Made by a program: the position numbers and the translations under genes
Shown here: positions 1-6,500 of the stretch, piece after piece
Layout of the letters: every line of letters begins with the position of its first letter
How positions within the stretch are numbered: the first letter of the stretch is position 1
Source of the DNA: Deltaproteobacteria bacterium
GTDB taxonomy: Bacteria > Desulfobacterota > Dissulfuribacteria > Dissulfuribacterales > JALVPX01
Assembly: GCA_027061625.1 (NCBI GenBank)
Contig: JAMOVF010000095.1
Location: forward strand, 1 to 8,472
Direction of reading: 5' to 3'
DNA length: 8,472 nt
Notes under the pieces: generated by a model
What the model was told of the DNA's origin: nothing
The model's database searches: none
What the model saw: the letters and a program-made list of their open reading frames with translations, nothing else

Positions 1-744
1 AGGTCTGAAATAGATGGCATTTTAAGGGTCAATAAAGAGGCCCTTTACCGCTTTAACCTTTTAGGTGACGTTATGCTTGCAACGCTTCACCAAGATATGG
101 TGGTTAAAAAGGATATGCAGGTGGCAGCAGGAAGGGCAATCCCCCTTGTTATAAAAAGAGAGATATTGGACAAGGCAGTCAGCATAGCCAAAGAAGCCGG
201 GGGCCTTATCCATGTTTCCCCCTGGAAGCTAAAACGTGCAGCCATAGTTGTTACCGGCAGGGAAGTATTTGAAGGTCGGATAGAAGACAAATTTGGCCCT
301 GCAATGACCAAAAAACTTGGAGATTACGGAATTGAAGTGGTTTCTGTGCGCAAGGCTCCAGACGATGAGGCCCAAATAGCTGAAGAAATCAAAAATTCCC
401 TTGCTGAAGGCGCCCAATTGATCCTTTGCACAGGTGGTATGTCTGTTGATCCAGATGATGTTACCCGGGCTGCCATTGCAAAGGCTGGGGCAACAGATAT
501 TGTTTATGGCAGCCCTGTGCTTCCAGGTGCCATGTTTTTGATAAGTTACTTAAATGGAGTGCCAGTTCTTGGCATTCCTGCCTGTGGTATGTTCTTTAAA
601 ATAACGGTATTGGATCTTATTTTGCCCAAGGTCCTGGCAGGCGACAAAATAGGCAGGGAATATCTTGCATCTTTAGGCCATGGAGGCCTATGCATGAATT
701 GTAAAAAGTGTAAATTCCCTATATGTCCATTTGGCAAGAACTAG
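1..744 (+). CDS. Molybdopterin-binding domain protein, 5' partial
   Basis: The frame is open from the left edge to a TAG stop, giving 247 visible residues; the true start lies outside the window, and the ATG at 73 is an internal Met. The central part is a MoaB/MoeA-type molybdopterin-binding fold: a beta strand 'AAIVVTG' near residue 80 is followed by the loop CTGGMSVDPDDVTR (143-156, numbered from the edge), which matches the TGG...DD..T signature of the MoCF_biosynth family, and by 'PVLGIPACGMFFK' near 188-200. The tail has C231, C234, C237 and C242 (CxxCxxCx4C), which could bind Zn or an Fe-S cluster. From memory this architecture occurs in sulfate reducers and acetogens, sometimes under the misleading label 'trehalose-binding protein'. 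The role is probably sensing, carrying or processing molybdenum cofactor in the cytoplasm; substrate unknown. It is the first visible gene of the yggT-divIVA cluster, ending 9 bases before yggT. Confidence 0.85.
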   Translation, partial: RSEIDGILRVNKEALYRFNLLGDVMLATLHQDMVVKKDMQVAAGRAIPLVIKREILDKAVSIAKEAGGLIHVSPWKLKRAAIVVTGREVFEGRIEDKFGPAMTKKLGDYGIEVVSVRKAPDDEAQIAEEIKNSLAEGAQLILCTGGMSVDPDDVTRAAIAKAGATDIVYGSPVLPGAMFLISYLNGVPVLGIPACGMFFKITVLDLILPKVLAGDKIGREYLASLGHGGLCMNCKKCKFPICPFGKN

Positions 745-748
745 GAGG
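743..748 (+). promoter_or_regulatory. Ribosome binding site of yggT
   Basis: AGGAGG overlaps the TAG stop (742-744) of the molybdopterin-binding gene and sits 5 bases before the yggT ATG at 754. It fixes that start and implies co-transcription and probably translational coupling with the upstream gene. Confidence 0.8.
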
Positions 749-753
749 CATTT

Positions 754-1053
754 ATGTTCATATTGGCAAATTTTTTGAATTCATTGGCAACAGTAATCCA
801 TGTGGTGCTGAACCTTTATATGTGGGTATTGATTATCAGGGCCCTTATCTCCTGGGTAAACCCAGACCCCTACAATCCAATAGTAAGATTTTTATATGGA
901 ATCACAGATCCTCTATTATACCGGGTAAGACGAATCCTCCCTCTGCACCTTGGAGGAATCGATTTGGCACCGATGGTGCTTATTCTTGCAATAATCTTTT
1001 TGGATAGTTTTTTAGTGCCATCTTTACGTCAACTGGCATTTAAACTCTCTTGA
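754..1053 (+). CDS. yggT: YggT-family integral membrane protein
   Basis: A 99-residue protein, the usual size for single-repeat YggT proteins. A hydrophobic segment at about residues 5-33 leads into the family signature: 'RALISWVNPDPYNPIVRFLY' (29-48), then 'ITDPLL', 'RRILP' and 'GGIDLAP'. A second membrane segment covers about 70-92. The start is set by the AGGAGG at 743-748. YggT proteins are inner-membrane proteins of poorly defined function; in many bacteria and in plastids (YlmG) they lie beside cell-division or division-site genes, and some have been linked to osmotic tolerance. Here the next gene encodes a DivIVA-like protein 12 bases downstream, which fits a division or envelope role. 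The family call is strong; the function is inferred from context. Confidence 0.93.
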   Translation: MFILANFLNSLATVIHVVLNLYMWVLIIRALISWVNPDPYNPIVRFLYGITDPLLYRVRRILPLHLGGIDLAPMVLILAIIFLDSFLVPSLRQLAFKLS

Positions 1054-1065
1054 GGCTAGGCTCAA
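1050..1065 (+). promoter_or_regulatory. Small inverted repeat at the yggT/divIVA junction
   Basis: TTGAG (1050-1054) and CTCAA (1061-1065) are complementary arms with a 6-base loop. The left arm contains the yggT stop codon and most of the only SD-like sequence (GAGG) for divIVA, and the ATG follows the right arm directly. A hairpin here could hide the divIVA ribosome site until a ribosome finishing yggT opens it. The pairing is seen in the sequence; the coupling is inference, and the stem is only 5 bp. Confidence 0.3.
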
Positions 1066-1749
1066 ATGGCTATTACACCAAATGAAATAGCAGAACAAAA
1101 ATTCCCTAAACGTTTCAGAGGATATGATATAGGGGCTGTTACTATCTTTCAGGAGACAGTTGCAGCACGTCTGGCTGAAGTGATAAAGGAGCGCAACATG
1201 CTCAAATCCAGGCTGAAAAGCTGCCTATATCAATTGGAACAGTTTAAAAAACGGGAAGATGAATTTAGACACGCCATAGCTGCTGCCCAAAAGCTTGCTG
1301 AGGAAATGAAGGAACAGGCACAGAAAGAAGGCGACTTGATAATTGAAGAGGCCAAACTAGATGCTGAGCGAATTGTAGCAGACGCCCACCAGGAAGCCCT
1401 TCAGTTAGAAGAAAAAATAAGGGTGCTCCGCCGGGTTCAAAGGGAATCTACCTTTAAGATAAAAAATACCCTGGAGAATTTTTTAAGGCTTCTGGATGAT
1501 GAGGCCCTTCCAGATGAGGAACTCGATAAAGTACTTCAGGAAGCGGCTACAGAGATGAGGGCTATTCAAGAGATGCCCCTATCTGAAAAGCTAGATCAAC
1601 CAGCTGTTTCTTCTCAAGAAAAGTTACAAAAAAAATTATCATCCATATCTAATGAAAAACATGCACCTCAAGATACCAAGGATGAAGTAGATGGCATAGA
1701 GGTGGAGTTATCCAACATAGATGTAGATAAATTATGGAGTGTAGATTGA
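1066..1749 (+). CDS. divIVA: DivIVA-like coiled-coil protein
   Basis: A 227-residue acidic, helical protein. The N-terminus 'ITPNEIAEQKFPKRFRGYD' closely resembles the DivIVA membrane-curvature domain of Gram-positives, including F17-R18 at the positions known to contact the membrane in Bacillus subtilis DivIVA, followed by GYD (19-21). Residues about 28-125 form a continuous coiled coil rich in E, K, A and Q. Residues 130-170 are a further helical stretch, and the tail from about 172 (Ser/Gln/Asp-rich) looks disordered. In Gram-positives DivIVA marks poles and septa; in Desulfobacterota the role is not established, so a cytoplasmic scaffold on the membrane is inferred. A weak GAGG (1052-1055), overlapping the yggT stop, may serve as its ribosome binding site. 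The last 82 bases overlap the convergent dusB on the other strand, and no terminator is visible between the two genes. Confidence 0.88.
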   Translation: MAITPNEIAEQKFPKRFRGYDIGAVTIFQETVAARLAEVIKERNMLKSRLKSCLYQLEQFKKREDEFRHAIAAAQKLAEEMKEQAQKEGDLIIEEAKLDAERIVADAHQEALQLEEKIRVLRRVQRESTFKIKNTLENFLRLLDDEALPDEELDKVLQEAATEMRAIQEMPLSEKLDQPAVSSQEKLQKKLSSISNEKHAPQDTKDEVDGIEVELSNIDVDKLWSVD

Positions 1750-2738
1750 GCAAAGGCCCTGGTGAAAAAATCCTCTACAAAATCTTTTAGCCTTTCAAAA
1801 TCTTCTATTTGATGCACCTGCTGCCTGAATTTTGCTCCATTGGACAGGCCATGGGAATACCAGCAGACATGTTTTTTAGCCAAAACAGTTCCTGTTCGAG
1901 GGCCATAATACTCCTTGAGCATTGTTAGGTGATCCAGGATAGCATTAAATTTTTGTTCAGGACCAACAGTGCTTCCTTTGATTATTTCATGAAATATCCA
2001 AGGCCGTCCCAAGGCTGCCCTTCCTATCATTACTGCATCTGCACCACTGATTTTAATACATTCAGCTGCAGAACTAATATCTGTTACATCTCCGTTGGCA
2101 ACCACAGGTATATCCACGGCCTCTTTGACAAGACTTATGGCCTTCCAGTCCGCTCTGCCTGCAAACATCTGGCTCCGCGTTCTGCCATGCACTGTGATCA
2201 TGGAAGCCCCTGCTCTAGCCATCAAACACGCAAACTCCACGGCATTTATGGAGGATTCATCCCAGCCAAGCCTTATCTTTACTGTGACCGGAACCGTTAC
2301 CTCTCTTTGCATATATTCCACGATCTTTGCTGCTAATTCAGGCTGATTCATGAGTGCAGAGCCAGAGCCAGCCCTTACTATCTTCCGCTGAGGGCAGCCC
2401 ATATTTATATCTATCAAATCTGCTCCCATGGCTTCCATTTCTCCGGCAGCTTTGGCCATTACATCTGGATCATGGCCAAAAAGCTGAATGGCCACCGGGT
2501 GTTCACTGCGCCAAGGCCTAGCCATCTTGAGGGTTTTAGTGTTTCTAAAAACCACGGCCTGAGCAGAGATCATCTCGCTGACCACCAGTCCTGCCCCAAA
2601 ACGTTTTGCCAGGAAACGGAACGGTGCATCTGTTATACCAGCCATGGGTGCCAGAATAAGCCGGTTTGGTAATTTCACTCTCCCTATATGCAGTGGCTGG
2701 TGGATAAACCCCTTTAGCAACTTTGTCTTTGCAGTCAT
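1668..2738 (-). CDS. dusB: tRNA-dihydrouridine synthase B
   Basis: A 356-residue FMN enzyme that reduces uridine to dihydrouridine in the tRNA D-loop, using NADPH. The TIM-barrel motifs occur in order: APMAGITDAPFR (30-41), SEMISA (54-59), QLFGHDP (85-91), DINMGCPQRKI (110-120) with catalytic Cys115, GSGSALM (124-130), VKIRLGWD (153-160) with Lys154, HGRTR (184-188), ANGDV (214-218) and MIGRAALGRPW (237-247). A helical C-terminal domain runs to about residue 330. The remaining 26 residues are a Ser/Thr-rich low-complexity tail encoded entirely antisense to the end of divIVA, so this part probably does not belong to the conserved family. The ATG at 2738 is the first usable start after an in-frame stop; its SD is poor. 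It is transcribed divergently from recD2. The Dus-family call is very strong; the B subtype rests on overall motif form. Confidence 0.95.
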   Translation of the reverse strand: MTAKTKLLKGFIHQPLHIGRVKLPNRLILAPMAGITDAPFRFLAKRFGAGLVVSEMISAQAVVFRNTKTLKMARPWRSEHPVAIQLFGHDPDVMAKAAGEMEAMGADLIDINMGCPQRKIVRAGSGSALMNQPELAAKIVEYMQREVTVPVTVKIRLGWDESSINAVEFACLMARAGASMITVHGRTRSQMFAGRADWKAISLVKEAVDIPVVANGDVTDISSAAECIKISGADAVMIGRAALGRPWIFHEIIKGSTVGPEQKFNAILDHLTMLKEYYGPRTGTVLAKKHVCWYSHGLSNGAKFRQQVHQIEDFERLKDFVEDFFTRAFAQSTLHNLSTSMLDNSTSMPSTSSLVS

Positions 2739-2746
2739 ACACTCAA

Positions 2747-2810
2747 TGTAAATCCAATGGTATATTGGAGCAATTAATTAATCTCCTTAACGCTTGTAAA
2801 ATCCACTGGT
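2747..2810. repeat. Pair of imperfect direct repeats in the dusB-recD2 divergent region
   Basis: TGTAAATCCAATGGT (2747-2761) and TGTAAAATCCACTGGT (2795-2810) match at 14 of 15 aligned bases, with one extra A in the second copy. They lie about 48 bases apart. The perfect palindrome ATTAATTAAT (2773-2782) sits at their midpoint, flanked by GGAG (2767-2770) and CTCC (2783-2786). The arrangement could be an operator pair shared by the two divergent genes, or the remnant of a small duplication. I cannot place convincing -35/-10 promoter boxes for either gene in this 92-base gap. Confidence 0.5.
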
Positions 2811-2830
2811 TAATGTAATTCTCTCTAATA

Positions 2831-5146
2831 ATGGACGACAACCAGCAGCAAAATATGGTGTTGAGCGGAAGGGTGGAGCGGGTTACATACGCCTCCTCTG
2901 AAACAGGGTATGCCGTGCTCCGCATAAAGCCCAAAAGGGGGGCGCGCTTTACTGCTGTAGGCCACGTGGCTGAACTCGCCAACCAGGCCGGGCTTGAAGG
3001 CGCTGAATTCCAGTTCCAAGGCTCCTGGACCATGTCCAAATATGGCCGCCAATTCACTTTCAACAAATGCAGATTAGTAGGCAGTGAACTCCTCTTCTTT
3101 CTTTCCAAGGTGGTAAAAGGCCTGGGTGAAAAACTTGCAAAACAGCTGATTGAACAATTTGGTGAAGAAGAACTGGTCCGCATTCTGGATAAAGATCCAG
3201 AACAGCTTTTATCAGTAAAAGGCATAAAAGAAAAGAGGCTCAAACTGATTTTAAAATCATGGCACAAACACAGGAGCCTGCGCCAGCTTTCTGAATATCT
3301 TGGCTCAGTGGGAGGGCCTGTCACCCCAAATCTGCTTATTCGCATCTATAACCATTTTGAGGATAATGCCCTAAAAGTAATAAAGGCCAACCCCTATGCG
3401 CTTACAGAAGTCAGAGGCATAGGTTTCAAAACGGCAGACAAGATTGCCCTTGCCCTGGGCCTTGATCCTGATTCAAAAAACCGCATCCGGGCAGCAATTG
3501 AACACGTGCTGGTAAACGAAGCTGAACAAAATGGCCATTGCTATTTGAATCAGGAAGATTTCTTGAAATTGCTTCAGGAAGTCCTGAGCCTCGAGACCAA
3601 AACCCCCATACGCAAGCTTGTGGATGAAACCCTTGAGCCCATGATACTGGAGGGAGTGATAGTAACCGGCTCAAATGGGGAAGTGGGCCTGGCCGCCTAT
3701 AAATATATGGAAGATTGGCTGAAATCTTTTTTTGAACAGAATGCGGAAGAAGGCCAAAGGCCGGTAATGGACGTTGAAGCGGTCAACTCTTTCTTGGATG
3801 CCTATGAGGAACGGAATTCCATCTCTCTGGCCAAAGAACAGCGGGATATAGTCACAATGATTGCCACTGAACCGAGATTTGTTTTTGCCTTGGCAGGCTA
3901 TGCCGGCACAGGAAAAACTACGGTGTGCAGGGCAATTCTTGAGCTTTTGTCCACCCACTATATCTCAAAAGATAAAATAGTATGCTGTGCCTTTACAGGC
4001 ATGGCCTCCTCCAGACTGAGGAAGACCACTGGTTATGATGCCTTTACTATCCACAGCCTCCTCAAATACCAGGGAGAAGGCTCCTTTGAGCATGGGCCTG
4101 ACAAACCGCTTCCATACAAGGTGGTAGTGCTGGATGAGGCCTCAATGGTGAATCTGCCCCTTTTTTTTAGGCTGGCTAGAGCTCTCAAGCCTGGAACCCT
4201 TTTTATCATGGTGGGTGATCCTGCCCAGCTTCCGCCTATAGGTGCTGGCAATGTCTTTTCAGATCTGATGTCGAAAAAATTAGTCCCTGGTGTGCAGCTC
4301 ACCCAGATCTTCAGACAGAGTGGAGACAGTGTCTTGGCCTTGTTCGCCAATGAGATACGCCAAGGCAAGGTGCCGGAAGGCGTGGAACAGACAGGGTGGA
4401 AAGACTTCTGCTACGAGCCCTTGGAGAAATATAATATATACGCCATGAAAAAAGGGCGCACGGAACGGGAGCTCCGGGCACTAAGGGAGGCGAACAATCA
4501 AGCGATCTTGAACCGCATACTTGAGCTTGCCAAAGAATATTCAAAAACACTAACTCATCCCGTATGGGATTTTCAGGTATTGACCCCTATGAGGGTGGGG
4601 CAGCTGGGCACAGAAGTGCTCAACAGCGAGCTTCAAAAAATACTGAATCAGGGAACAGCCGGCTCCCAAGTCAAAAGGGCTGGAATCACATTGAGGGAAG
4701 GTGACAAAGTAGTACATCTGCAGAATCGGGATATGGCAATTATGCCCTGGGATGCCTTTATTAAGAATGGCAAAGAATTTTCCTCCACCGAATTCAGCCG
4801 TATCTTCAATGGCAATGTTGGCCTTGTAACAAAGATAGATCTTGAACTGGAACAGTTCTATGTGGTTTATCCAGAGAGGATCGTAGTTGCCTATGATTTT
4901 GATTTTATAGGAGATATTATTGAGCTTGCCTATGCCTTAACTGTTCACAAGGCCCAGGGCAGCCAGTACAGAGTAGTGGTAATTCCTTTATCGAATTCTC
5001 ATTATATTATGTTGAACAACAAATGGTTTTATACTGCCATTACAAGGGCGGAAGAAAAGGTTTATCTAATAGGCCAGCCATTTGCCCTAAAAAGGGCCTG
5101 CACAAATGTTCAGGGAGTTAAGCGCAAAACGTGGCTGAATGCTTGA
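2831..5146 (+). CDS. recD2: RecD2-type SF1B DNA helicase (RecD-like, RecBC-independent)
   Basis: A 771-residue cytoplasmic ATP-dependent 5'-3' helicase, similar in length to RecD2/YrrC proteins and longer than RecBCD-type RecD. An OB-like N-terminal domain (about 9-82, 'GRVERVTYASSETGYAVLRI') is followed by helix-hairpin-helix segments (about 95-140 and 187-210, 'VRGIGFKTADKIA'). The motor has Walker A GYAGTGKTT (356-364, Lys362), Walker B VVVLDEAS (431-438), motif III GDPAQLPPIG (462-471), a motif IV-like 'LTQIFRQ', motif V/VI region TVHKAQGSQ (704-712) and TAITRA with Arg739. All catalytic residues are present. No recB or recC is visible nearby. Family members act in DNA repair and replication-fork stability; the role here is inferred. 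The ATG at 2831 follows an in-frame stop and lacks a clear SD; Met9 (2855) is an alternative, also without an SD. Confidence 0.95.
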   Translation: MDDNQQQNMVLSGRVERVTYASSETGYAVLRIKPKRGARFTAVGHVAELANQAGLEGAEFQFQGSWTMSKYGRQFTFNKCRLVGSELLFFLSKVVKGLGEKLAKQLIEQFGEEELVRILDKDPEQLLSVKGIKEKRLKLILKSWHKHRSLRQLSEYLGSVGGPVTPNLLIRIYNHFEDNALKVIKANPYALTEVRGIGFKTADKIALALGLDPDSKNRIRAAIEHVLVNEAEQNGHCYLNQEDFLKLLQEVLSLETKTPIRKLVDETLEPMILEGVIVTGSNGEVGLAAYKYMEDWLKSFFEQNAEEGQRPVMDVEAVNSFLDAYEERNSISLAKEQRDIVTMIATEPRFVFALAGYAGTGKTTVCRAILELLSTHYISKDKIVCCAFTGMASSRLRKTTGYDAFTIHSLLKYQGEGSFEHGPDKPLPYKVVVLDEASMVNLPLFFRLARALKPGTLFIMVGDPAQLPPIGAGNVFSDLMSKKLVPGVQLTQIFRQSGDSVLALFANEIRQGKVPEGVEQTGWKDFCYEPLEKYNIYAMKKGRTERELRALREANNQAILNRILELAKEYSKTLTHPVWDFQVLTPMRVGQLGTEVLNSELQKILNQGTAGSQVKRAGITLREGDKVVHLQNRDMAIMPWDAFIKNGKEFSSTEFSRIFNGNVGLVTKIDLELEQFYVVYPERIVVAYDFDFIGDIIELAYALTVHKAQGSQYRVVVIPLSNSHYIMLNNKWFYTAITRAEEKVYLIGQPFALKRACTNVQGVKRKTWLNA

Positions 5147-5211
5147 CCATGCAGGCATCGGGTGTTAATTACTGAAGGATCATTCACTATTTTTATTCAA
5201 GGTAAAGAAAA

Positions 5212-6351
5212 ATGATTTTGATTTTTGAACCAGATGCAAACAAGGATCAGGTGCTGGAAAAGGTAAGAACCTACCTGGACAATTTCCCAAATGTAAAATT
5301 GAAATTAATAGAACTTGAGGGAAAGACCCGTAAAGTAGCCGAATTGCACCTGATCGGTCCTACCCATGAGATCAGGGAAGATATACTTTCCGCCATGCCT
5401 GGAGTTGAAAGGGTTATCAGGATTTCAGCCAAATACAGACAGATAGGCCGGGCAGATGTAGATCTTGTGCCTGTAGGGTTTACATATAAAGGATTGCGTT
5501 TTGACCAGAAGAGCCTTCATATCTTTGCTGGACCATGTGCTGTGGATACGAAGGAAAATGTGGAAGAAACCTTTAAGATGCTCAACAAACTGGGTATCCA
5601 GACTGCTAGGGGTGGAGCCTATAAACCGCGTACAAGCCCTTATGACTTCCAAGGCCATGGAGCAGCTTGTTTGCCTTGGGTATTCGAACTTGCAGGCAAA
5701 TATGACATCAAGGTCATAGCCATGGAGGTGTTGAGGGAAAGCCATATTGAAGAAATTCAGAAGGCCCTTGATGAGGCAGGCCATCCAACTGGAGTAATGC
5801 TGCAGATAGGCACCAGAAATGCTCAGAACTTTGAGCTGTTAAAAGAGGTTGGTTCTCAAAACGAAATGCCTGTACTTTACAAGCGCGGCATGGGGCTTAC
5901 CCTTGAAGAATCCTTGAATGCTTGTGAGTATATTGCCAGCGAAGGCAACAGAAATATTGTCTTCTGTTTAAGAGGGGTTAAAAGCCAGCTCGGCCTTCCC
6001 CATAGGAATATAGTTGATTTTGCCCATGTTCCTGTAGTGCATAGGCTAACCAGGCTGCCTGTATGCATTGATCCAAGCCATTCCATAGGATCAAAAGATA
6101 CAAGCCCAGACGGGCTTATGGACATCTTTCATGCTGCGGCTCAGGGAGTGATATCTGGGGCAAACATGATTTTGGTGGAAACACATCCAGCGCCTGAAAC
6201 GGCCCTGTGTGATGGCCCTCAATCCCTAACCTTCAAGGAGTTTGAAAGGTTTATCAAGGATGTGGAAGTAGTGCGGAAAGCATATCAAAAACGCATAGAC
6301 ACCTATTCCCGCAGTGTAATGGAAGACATGACCATACAGGAGGCAGCATAA
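5212..6351 (+). CDS. aroF: 3-deoxy-7-phosphoheptulonate (DAHP) synthase, type I-beta
   Basis: A 379-residue enzyme condensing phosphoenolpyruvate and erythrose 4-phosphate, the first step of the shikimate pathway. Residues 1-72 form a ferredoxin-like regulatory domain as in Thermotoga-type enzymes. The barrel carries IFAGPCAV (104-111), RGGAYKPRTSP (133-143), LQIGTRNAQNFELL (197-210), LYKRGMGLTLEE (222-233), IDPSHSIG (286-293) and VETHPAPETALCDGPQSL (322-339). The four expected metal ligands are present: Cys109, His290, Glu323 and Asp334. No chorismate mutase domain is fused. The His-to-Glu segment is about 7 residues longer than in the Thermotoga enzyme as I recall it. The N-terminal domain suggests feedback inhibition by an aromatic amino acid, but which one cannot be read. 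AAGG at 5199-5202 is a modest ribosome site. It lies 65 bases after recD2, with no clear terminator between. Confidence 0.94.
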   Translation: MILIFEPDANKDQVLEKVRTYLDNFPNVKLKLIELEGKTRKVAELHLIGPTHEIREDILSAMPGVERVIRISAKYRQIGRADVDLVPVGFTYKGLRFDQKSLHIFAGPCAVDTKENVEETFKMLNKLGIQTARGGAYKPRTSPYDFQGHGAACLPWVFELAGKYDIKVIAMEVLRESHIEEIQKALDEAGHPTGVMLQIGTRNAQNFELLKEVGSQNEMPVLYKRGMGLTLEESLNACEYIASEGNRNIVFCLRGVKSQLGLPHRNIVDFAHVPVVHRLTRLPVCIDPSHSIGSKDTSPDGLMDIFHAAAQGVISGANMILVETHPAPETALCDGPQSLTFKEFERFIKDVEVVRKAYQKRIDTYSRSVMEDMTIQEAA

Positions 6352-6357
6352 CAGTCT

Positions 6358-6375
6358 GGTTTTTCAAACCTTTTC
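6358..6375 (+). terminator. Possible weak terminator after the DAHP synthase gene
   Basis: GGTTT (6358-6362) and AAACC (6366-6370) can form a 5-bp stem with a 3-base loop, followed by TTTTC. It starts 6 bases after the stop codon. The stem is short and AT-rich, so termination would be partial at best. Confidence 0.3.
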
Positions 6376-6393
6376 AGTATAAAAAACAACTCG

Positions 6394-6404
6394 AAAGGAG
6401 GTGA
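6394..6404 (+). promoter_or_regulatory. Orphan near-perfect Shine-Dalgarno in the porin leader
   Basis: AAAGGAGGTGA is fully complementary to the canonical 3' end of 16S rRNA, yet no ATG follows at a usable distance. The only nearby starts are the GTG at 6401, inside the motif, and a CTG at 6407, opening 9 and 7 codons before TAA (6425-6427). It lies about 97 bases upstream of the porin ATG at 6501. With the preceding G it reads GAAAGGAGG, the same string as the mRNA-stabilising SD described in the Bacillus thuringiensis cry3A leader. Function is inferred. Confidence 0.5.
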
Positions 6405-6435
6405 AACTGGAATTAATTTCAGTAACATAAATAGC

Positions 6436-6457
6436 TTGAATCTAAATTTTAATTCAA
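6436..6457 (+). repeat. AT-rich inverted repeat in the porin leader
   Basis: TTGAAT (6436-6441) and ATTCAA (6452-6457) are exact complements separated by 10 AT-rich bases. This could be an operator or a weak leader hairpin between the orphan SD and the porin start. At 6 bp in an AT-rich stretch, chance is a fair explanation. Confidence 0.25.
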
Positions 6458-6487
6458 AATCAACAGACAAAATTTTATGAAACAAAC

Positions 6488-6493
6488 GGGAGG
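6488..6493 (+). promoter_or_regulatory. Ribosome binding site of the porin gene
   Basis: GGGAGG lies 7 bases before the ATG at 6501. It decides between two in-frame ATGs: the one at 6477 has no SD and would put eight extra residues ahead of a standard signal peptide. Confidence 0.8.
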
Positions 6494-6500
6494 TTTTTTC

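Noticed and set aside
723..1007. 94-codon plus-strand frame overlapping yggT
   Set aside because: It overlaps yggT in another frame, while the YggT signature is unmistakable in its own frame and has the AGGAGG.
1929..2336. 135-codon open frame on the plus strand inside dusB
   Set aside because: It lies opposite the conserved Dus barrel motifs; its Cys/His/Tyr-rich product looks like a shadow.
2739..2830. Sigma-70 promoters for dusB and recD2
   Set aside because: Only poor matches could be placed, for example TTTACA with a 17-base spacer to TTAATT on the minus strand; not strong enough to list.
2743..3345. 200-codon open frame on the minus strand opposite the recD2 N-terminus
   Set aside because: It is antisense to well-conserved recD2 sequence, has Ser/Phe/Cys-rich composition typical of a shadow frame, and shows no domain.
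5140..5157. Hairpin at the recD2 stop codon (TGCTTG/CAGGCA) as a terminator
   Set aside because: The 6-bp stem includes a G-U pair and is followed by CGGGTG rather than a T-run, so intrinsic termination is unlikely.
6477..6500. Upstream in-frame ATG as the porin start
   Set aside because: It has no SD, whereas the ATG at 6501 has GGGAGG at the right distance and yields a textbook signal peptide.
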